NCBI GenBank assembly: GCA_025084515.1
Contig: JAJAGP010000201.1
Location: forward strand, 222,501-286,500
Direction: 5' to 3'
DNA: 64,000 bases
Source: Ancistrus triradiatus
Taxonomy: Eukaryota > Chordata > Actinopteri > Siluriformes > Loricariidae
Position 1 is the first letter of the stretch. The number at the start of each line of letters is the position of its first letter. Shown here piece after piece: positions 57,700-64,000 of this stretch. The notes below the pieces were generated by a model. The model was not told the DNA's origin. It searched no databases and saw only the letters and a program-made list of their open reading frames with translations. The position numbers and the translations under genes were made by a program.

Positions 57700-58161
57700 A
57701 CTTCTTTAGATTTGCACTAGTGCTACAAGAGAACAAATCGTATTTAATGACTGCGTTTAAATTTAATAATAATAATAATAATAAAAATTGCCCTATGCAT
57801 TTTTAATACATCTTTTTCTTACTTCAAATGTTATGACTACATTTAAATATAATTTATAATAAATTAAATTCATAATAATGAATACTAATAAATACAATTA
57901 TTCATTTTTTATTGATGTGTATAAATAATTTGTTTAAAAAATTATTAGTACATCTTTTGCTTACTTCAAATGTTATGATTGTAAAAATGTATAATGTATT
58001 AAAATTATAATTTAGAAAATGCTAAATAAAAATGTTATATGAAGCATTAAGCAAGAATTTATAATAACATCTTTGATTGTGCATACTTTTTAATCCTATT
58101 TTTGTATTATAGTCTTTCATCTCGGGTCTCTTATCTCAGTTTCCCCCTGTGTTCTGTACAG
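57700..58161 (+). other. 3' end of intron 3, AT-rich
   Basis: AT-rich sequence with an AATAAT run near 57766-57783. It ends with a pyrimidine-rich tract TTTCCCCCTGTGTTCTGTACAG, AG at 58160-58161. Confidence 0.7.
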
Positions 58162-58348
58162 GATGGACTCGGGGCTCCAGAAGGTCCTGCAGGTGGATCT
58201 GGAGGTAAACGCCTTGGTCGATCCTCTGAGCTCTCGTTATGTAACATGGCAGGTGGAATACCCGATGACTCGCGCCCAGTCCGAGGAGATCCAGACCCTC
58301 ATCCGGCTGGCACCTCATGGCCTGGGGGGCATGGTGCCACTCGGCATG
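58162..58348 (+). CDS. tmem132: TMEM132-family protein, internal coding exon (probably exon 4)
   Basis: A 187-bp exon. The first G completes the Arg codon from the previous exon, and 62 further codons follow. It contains the family-typical VTWQVEYP block and ends in GGMVPLGM, matching the family pattern in which a VVPLAM-like motif precedes an exon boundary. The leading segment LQKVLQVDLEVNAL corresponds to the family MQIDVEVE-type strand. The donor is ATG|GTGAGT at 58349 and leaves the frame in phase 0. The ATG at 58163 is internal methionine coding, not a start. No disruption is seen, so the gene looks functional through this point. Confidence 0.92.
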
Positions 58349-58429
58349 GTGAGTGCACGTTCCGTCCGATCAGAAACCTGCTGCTTCTCTGCAGTGCATG
58401 TTGAGTGTGTGTGGTTTAAATGGACTCTG

Positions 58430-58730
58430 GAGAGGGCACCAGTCATGGGCACCAGTCCATCTCAAGGCACATCTTTTTTAATCCTGTCCCTCCTTTCTAA
58501 CTTGGTTTCTAACGTTTTTTGGGAGCCAGGACCTCTCATTCAACATCAGTGTCTGACTTCACTAACATTTTTCTGGATGAATCCCCACAGTCACAGTCCA
58601 AAATCCTGTAGAAACCCTTACCAGAACACTAACGCTATATTAATGCTCATGGATTTAGAAAGGGATGTGGAGGTGTCCCAATACATTTGTCCATTTAGTG
58701 TATATGTCAATAAGAGAGAGGTGTAGCTAA
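58430..58730. mobile_element. Non-autonomous DNA transposon remnant (right half)
   Basis: CATTCAACATCAGTGTCTGACTTCACTAAC, AATCCCCACAGTCACAGTCCAAAATCC, TATATTAATGCTCATGG and AGGTGTCCCAATACATTTGTCC in order match the right half of the teleost element whose other end is seen at 19310. Confidence 0.65.
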
Positions 58731-59425
58731 TAGTTTTTTTTAGTCTTTTATCAAAATGACTTTCTGGTCATGGTTTGTTAGTTTAGGTTTATTTGAATAA
58801 TTAAATAAACTTTATTGGACATTAAATACAAAAAAGAGTAATCAGAGCCGCGTAGTTAAAATGTGGAACAGAGCCCCACACTGGGCGTTGAAATCTTTTT
58901 CGGAGGTAATGTGGATGACTTTGGTGCCTGTGTGTTAGAGGACAAACCGAGAGCCGAGTGATAGCGCAGCCTCGCTAATCACCGTGTGTGTACATTTTGA
59001 TTAGCGCTAATTAAGCTAATAGAGAATAAAAGGGTCCTTCGTACCGGAGCCGCTGATTGACCCGAGGCCAAGAGTAATCTTCTTAAAGTAGCAGTGTGGA
59101 TCAAATTAAAACGTTACACACATACAGCCTGAGAGATTAGCCAGCTAACGTCGCTAACGTCGCTACCAAGCCAGGGAAGCTAATAGAATTCAGATTAGCT
59201 TGCTAAAATGGTTTATTTATTAGTAATTAAGTAAAGAACAAAATATTTATTCAAAGTGTTTTTCTTCGGTACTGTTCTGTGTTTTTTTTTTGTTTTGTTT
59301 TACGTTGTTTTAGGTTTTTTTCTTCCTGTAGCAGCGTTAGCATCATAGCTACAGTGCTAAAGCAAAAATCTGCCTGACTGACCTGCTTAGCTCAGAGGTT
59401 TCCATGGAAACTGTGTTAGCACTAT
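58731..59425. other. Unique non-coding DNA
   Basis: Ordinary sequence with short GCTAACGTC duplications near 59147-59163; no exon. Confidence 0.4.
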
Positions 59426-60130
59426 TTTTCTTATGTTTCTTTCCTTTTTATGTCCTTTTGCTCTTCTGCATACACATCTTTTCTTTTTTCTTTTCTTTCT
59501 TTTTACTTCAACACACTTTTTGTTCTTTCCTTCTGTCTTTTATTATTATTTACTTCATTGTGAATCAATCTACCCTTCCCTTTTCTTTTTCCTTTTTTGC
59601 TTTATTTCATGTCCTTTCACAGCACTTTCCATTTCTTTCTTTCTGTCTTTCTTTCTTTCCCTCCATATTTTTTCTTTTCTTTTGTTCTTTCATTATCCTA
59701 TCCTAATCCATACTTCATGTCTGCTTTCTTAATTTCCTTTCACTTCACTTTCAATTTCTCTCTTTCCTTCCTTCACTCCTTATTTTTCTTTTTTTGTTAT
59801 TTTCATTTTTCCATTTTATTCTGTACTTATTTGCTTTCCTCCTCATTTTCATTTTCTTTATTTTATACATTTACTTCCCTGTGCATCAATTTTATCTTCC
59901 TTTTTCATTTTTTTTTTTTTTTACTTTATTTCTTGTCCTTTCAGATCACTTTTTTTGTGTTTTGTTTTTGTATTTTTTTATATCCTCTTCTTTCTTCTCT
60001 TTTCTGTTTATTCCCTTCTGCATACACATGATTCTTTTTTATTTTCTTCTTTTGCTCATTCCCTCTCTCCTCCTACAATATTTGTTTGTTTGGGCTTTTT
60101 TTTTAAATACTGTCCCTCCTTTTTAATTAC
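59426..60130 (+). repeat. CT-rich complex satellite, family C
   Basis: Two units offset by about 318 bp: TGTGAATCAATCTACC / CTTTATTTCATGTCCTTTCACAGCAC near 59560-59625, and TGTGCATCAATTTTATC / CTTTATTTCTTGTCCTTTCAGATCAC near 59880-59950. The inverted relative is at 61225-61770. Confidence 0.85.
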
Positions 60131-60149
60131 TGGGATAAAATCCGGCTCT

Positions 60150-60500
60150 CCACTTCAGATTACTTAATGCCATCCTGCCATGTACCAGCGGTTCAGGCTG
60201 CTGCTGGTGTAATGGTGTGATTTTACTGGTACACTTTTTGCCCCTTAATACCAGCTTGGCATGGTTTAAACCCCACAGCCTGCCTGAGTTTTGTTGCTGA
60301 CCGTGTGCATCCCTTTATGCCCACAGTGTACCATCTTCTGATGGATACTTACTGCAGGCTAACGCTCCATAAAAAACAAAGCTCAAATCATCTCAGGCTG
60401 GTTTATGAACATGGCATCTGTGAGACTGGCATCATAAATGTGCAGCCGACAAATCTGCAGGAATGTTTCCAGGACCTCGTTGAATCTATGAAATGATATA
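60150..60500 (+). pseudogene. Tc1-type transposase remnant (catalytic region)
   Basis: Plus-strand reading gives HPFMPTVYH..MDTYC near 60310, then an NHLRLVYEHG region, NVQPTNLQ and ECFQDLVESM. This matches the C-terminal half of a fish Tc1 transposase with the stretch around the second catalytic Asp destroyed and an internal deletion before NVQPTNLQ. No terminal repeats are identified. Same family as 4795-5000 and 22165-22470. Confidence 0.65.
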
Positions 60501-60738
60501 CAATAATTTATAGATGCATTCGAAGTCGTGCCAGGATTGTTGTTTAAGATGCATCAGTGCAGGAACTGGCAACCCTGGCATTGCTTTTAATAGGGGCAGT
60601 AGGTGGAAAGTGTGAGTTTTTTAGATTGCTGTCAGACAGAGGCTGGTACTTGTGCCGTCTCCTGCCCACACGCTGATAGATCTCTCGCTCGCTGTCTCAT
60701 TCACTGCTGTGTTGTTAACCAGCCTCTCCTCTTACACT

Positions 60739-60776
<38 letters not shown>

Positions 60777-61224
60777 TTGCTCTTTGTGGTGTAGTCTGAT
60801 TCTCTCATGGATGTCGTAAGATGCACAATTTTTTGCCAGGAACAAACAAAGAATCAGGCGGTGAGCCGGCGGCGTTTTGTCCCTGTGCCCGTGGCACCGC
60901 AGCTGCCCTGACGCCCGAATCTCTGCTGTCCTCATTAAGCATCAGTCAGCGACCGAGGGCAGATTTAATCACCGCGGGCTAAATGACTCCGTCCCTGTGA
61001 TCCGGGACACGCCGACAGATCGGCCAAGCTGCTCCTTTATTCTGCATTTCTCACTGGTTTGTTAGTAATTAAAGAAGTTTTTTATCCTGCCCTCTGCCCA
61101 CCTTATCAGCGGGCGACGGGTTTGGAAAGGAGCCGTAAAAATGTGCGAAGGGTTTTTAGCTTGCGCTGTGTTTAAATACAGAAACACACCTAACAAACAA
61201 ACATAAACTTTGCAGAAAGAAAAT
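60501..61224. other. Unique non-coding DNA with (CA)n
   Basis: (CA)n run at 60740-60774. GC-richer ordinary sequence at 60840-61060. No exon recognised. Confidence 0.5.
60740..60774. repeat. (CA)n microsatellite
   Basis: Pure CA run of about 35 bp. Confidence 0.96.
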
Positions 61225-61770
61225 GCCAATGAAAAAATTGATGCACAAGGAAGTAAATGTATAAAGAAAGAAATAAACAAACAAACCGAGAAAAATTATG
61301 TATAAACATAATATGAAAGAAAAAACAAAGGAAGGAAAGAGTTATGGGTGGAAGGACTGAAGGAAGAAAGAAAACAATGAAAAGAAAAGTAAGAAAGAAA
61401 GAAAGAACACCATGAATGCGAAAGAAAGAAAGAAAGAAAGAACAAAGTACGGATTAGGACAGGAAATTGAAAGAACAGAAAAAACAAGGAGAAAAGAAAA
61501 ATAAGGTGGGAAGGAGGGAAAGAAAGAAATGGAAAGTGCTGCGAGAGGACAACAAATAAAGCAAAACATAAAAGAAGAAAAAGGAAGGGTAAATTGAGGC
61601 ACAAGTAAATAAATTTAGAAACAGAAACAAACAAACAAACAAACAATCAAAAGGAAACGATAAACAAAAGAAAGATGGAAAGAACAAAAAGTGTGTAGAA
61701 GTAAAAAGGAAATACAGAAGAGCAAAAAGATAGAAGATAGAAAAGAAGGAAAGAACAAAAAGAGATTTTA
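61225..61770 (-). repeat. GA-rich complex satellite (family C, inverted)
   Basis: Read on the minus strand it follows the order of 59430-59730: CACTTTTTGTTCTTTCC, CTCAATTTACCCTTCC, TGTCCTCTCGCAGCACTTTCC, CTGTCCTAATCCGTACTTTG. It is therefore an inverted copy of the block about 1.8 kb upstream. Confidence 0.85.
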
Positions 61771-61854
61771 TTAATGTCCCAGAACATGCATTAAAATGCG
61801 CTGAAATGCCAAGATTATTCACGCTCCCATTCGATCAGGACCTTGTCTCGACAT

Positions 61855-62020
61855 GCGCTATATGGGCAAAAGTAATGAGACACACCTCTTAATCATTGGG
61901 GGACTACAATGTGGAAGAACATGCCTGGCAGAAATCAGTATAATATCTTGTAGAAAGCCTGCCCTGTATGTTCTGTAGCTAATGTGGAGGTGTCCCAATA
62001 CTTTTCCCGTACCGTGTGCA
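61855..62020. mobile_element. Short MITE-like element with GTATTGGGACACC-type ends
   Basis: Left end CGCTATATGGGCAAAAGTAATGAGACACACC and right end GGAGGTGTCCCAATACTTTTCCCGTACCG are imperfect inverted repeats about 165 bp apart. The interior is a shortened version of the family at 58430-58730 (ACATGCCTGGCAG, TTGTAGAAAGCCTGCC). Confidence 0.75.
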
Positions 62021-62319
62021 GACACTCACAGCCCACACAAACCGAGCAGGATGATGAAGCAATCTGGTGAAAATGAGAAGCTCTGCTGCATCTCCCTCAG
62101 AGATCTCCGTCCCCCTCTCTGATTTATTCACCCCCGGTGGCTCGGTTCCGAAGACGGACTCCAATCCTGCAGTCCTCCAAACACTCAGCATGTCTCGCTC
62201 TCACAGGAGCGGCGATCATCCCCAGAGCTCAGCGGGATGGAGATCAATCAGGTTGGATCAGATCGGCTAATCGCATCCAGCCCTGCCTCGTATAACATGA
62301 GATAACATCCTGCTAATGA
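62021..62319. other. Unique non-coding DNA
   Basis: Nothing recognised. Confidence 0.4.
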
Positions 62320-63540
62320 CTAATGATTCACTGATTCAAACGCTCAGCCACTGATTGGTAGTGGACTGAGTCATGATCAGATGATTTTATGATTCACACT
62401 GGCTCAGTGATTTGAGAGAGCAAGAAACCTTGCTCATGTCCAAATGATTCACTGATTAAAAGCGAGCAGATCTGAGTCAGATGAAGGGATTCACTGATTC
62501 AAACACAGACCAACTGACTTAGAAAGGAACAAATCTTACTCATAAACCAATGAATCACTGACTCGCTGAATGCAAGAGGAGCAAATCTGAGTCATAACTG
62601 GATGATTAAATGATTCAAAAATAAACCCACTGCTCGAGAGAATAGTGAATCCGAGTCATGACAGTATGATTCACTGGTTCAAACACCGATGATGCACTGA
62701 TGTAAAAAGGAACAAATCCTGCTCATAACCAAACAATTCACTGACTCACTGATTGAAAGAGAGAAGATTTGAGTCAGACAAGATGATTCACTGACTCAAA
62801 CATAGACCCTCTGATTGAGAAAGGAGCAAATCTGAGTCAGACTAGATGATTCATTGAATCAAACACTGCTCAACTGATTTAGAAAGAACAAATTCTGTTC
62901 AGGACGAAATGATTCACTGACTCACTGATTGAAGGACGAGTGAATTTTATGTCATGACTGGATGATTCACTGACTCAAACACAGACTTAATGACTGAGAG
63001 AGGAGTGAATCTGAGTCAGATTAGATGATTCCTTGATTTAATCACTGACCAGTGACTGAAAGGACGAGCAAGCCTGAGTCACAACTAGATGACTCACTGA
63101 TTCAAACATTTGCTTAATGATGTAGAAAGCAACAAATACAGCTCAGGACAAAATGGTTCATTGACTTACTGACTGAAGGTGGAGTAAATCAGGTGGAGTC
63201 ATGAATGGATGATTCACTGGTTCAAACACTGACCACTGATTGAAAGGACTAGCGAGTCTGAGTCACGCTGGATGATTCAAACATTGACAAAGGGAGATGC
63301 AATTTGACCCTTTCGATTCAGAGAGGAGTGAATCTTGTTTGTAAATTAATGATTCACAGATTAAAATGCTGACTCAGGGACAGAGAGAAGAGTGAACCTT
63401 GCTTATTATCAAACAATTCACTGATTCACACAATGACTCATCGAAAAAGCAAGAACTAATGATTCACTGATTCTGTGTAATGAGAGAGGAGCAACGGTTA
63501 TTCAAGACTGAATGATTCACTGATTCACTGATGCGTTTGA
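62320..63540. repeat. 1.2-kb array of GATTCACTGATTCAAAC-type units, second array
   Basis: Diverged units, spaced roughly 55-65 bp, containing ATGATTCACTGATTCAAACA, CTGAGTCA(G/T) and GAAAGGA(C/G) phrases. It is the same family as 27050-28385, but here TGAGTCA and TGACTCA are more frequent. Confidence 0.9.
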
Positions 63541-64000
63541 TAAACTCTAGCTCTAAAACAAATTTCAGCAGTGTTGCTTATTGCCTCATAGGTTTTAGAA
63601 ACACTCCAAACTTTTCTCCCCTAATGAGCAACAAGAACAACCGTGCACTCTGGGAATTGTAGTTGATGGAAACATCAATAGGTTGTAAATATTTCCCGAG
63701 GCAGGCACCTCGCCGTCCTCTTTTTTGTCGAGCCGTAACTAATCCGCTTGTTACTGGAGCCACTCAGGTCTTCGTTTGCGTTCCTTATTACCTCCAAATC
63801 TACCCGGCGGAGAGAAACACGGAGAAAATGAGCTTCGGGCATCGTCTGGTTTGTTTTCGTTCGAGTCTGGACTTGTTTATTTAAAGCTCCGCCTCCTCCG
63901 GGAGCCTGATATTAGGAAGGTAAAACGTTTTGTCCTTGGAGAAAAGAATTCAGCGTGGATTTAATGATCCGAGCCCTGCGGCTTTATTTGTTTATCCGGA
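63541..64000. other. Unique non-coding DNA at window end
   Basis: Ordinary-complexity sequence. Overlapping open frames at 63578-63964 show no known motif. Confidence 0.4.

Larger units (their letters stand above)
41137..58161 (+). other. tmem132: Intron 3 of the TMEM132 gene (17.0 kb)
   Basis: From donor GTCAGT at 41137 to acceptor TTCTGTACAG ending at 58161. It is phase 2, like intron 2. It contains the telomere-like array, two SINE copies, a complete Tc1 element and several satellites, listed separately. Confidence 0.85.
58349..64000 (+). other. tmem132: Intron 4 of the TMEM132 gene (continues beyond the window)
   Basis: Starts at donor GTGAGT. No further coding exon is recognised up to 64000, so the next exon lies at least 5.6 kb downstream of exon 4. 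Confidence 0.7.

Noticed and set aside
58163..58165. ATG at 58163 as an alternative start
   Set aside because: It directly follows an acceptor AG plus one base that completes the upstream Arg codon, so it is internal coding sequence.

Overview
This looks like nuclear genomic DNA from a teleost fish. The evidence is vertebrate GT-AG splice structure, a recognisable TMEM132-family gene with very long introns, several Tc1-type DNA transposon remnants, tRNA-derived SINEs, a hAT-like MITE, and many microsatellites and minisatellites. The mix of repeat families fits otophysan-type fish (catfish, carp or characin relatives), but that placement is inference. I see no prokaryotic gene organisation, no tRNA or rRNA gene and no CRISPR array.

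The only gene I can support is one TMEM132-family gene on the + strand. Three internal coding exons lie at 11795-12677, 40993-41136 and 58162-58348. They join in frame: split arginine codons bridge both introns, and every junction has good acceptor and donor sites. Together they encode about 405 residues of the extracellular part of a single-pass neuronal-type membrane protein. The signal-peptide exon should lie upstream of the window. The exons for the rest of the ectodomain, the transmembrane segment and the cytoplasmic tail should lie downstream.

Region by region: 1-11794 is the 3' part of intron 1, with two degenerate minisatellites, a TG microsatellite, a Tc1 remnant and the first CT-rich arrays. 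Intron 2 (12678-40992, 28.3 kb) holds an internally deleted Tc1 element containing a hAT-like MITE, a 410-bp tandem duplication, a long hairpin, and a minisatellite that resembles transposon ends. It also holds a SINE, a Tc1 copy split by a GAAA-rich array, a 1.3-kb array of GATTCACTGATTCA-type repeats, about 9 kb of CT-rich complex satellite, and a 1-kb array of a 15-bp unit. Intron 3 (41137-58161, 17.0 kb) holds a 2.7-kb telomere-like array whose orientation flips from TTAGGG to CCCTAA, two SINEs, a degenerate 1.6-kb array, arrays of CCAAT-type sites, and a full-length but decayed Tc1 element inserted precisely into an older Tc1 copy. Sequence after 58348 is intron 4, with more CT-rich and GA-rich arrays, MITE and Tc1 remnants, and a second GATTCACTGATTCA-type array.

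Most long open frames here are by-products of low-complexity DNA: Phe/Ser/Leu-rich from CTTT, His-Thr from CA, Gly-Asp-Asp-Ala-Leu from the 15-bp unit. They are not proposed as genes. The main interest is repeat architecture: nested insertions with readable target sites, the head-to-head telomere-like array, and CT-rich satellites tied to duplications of ordinary intron sequence.
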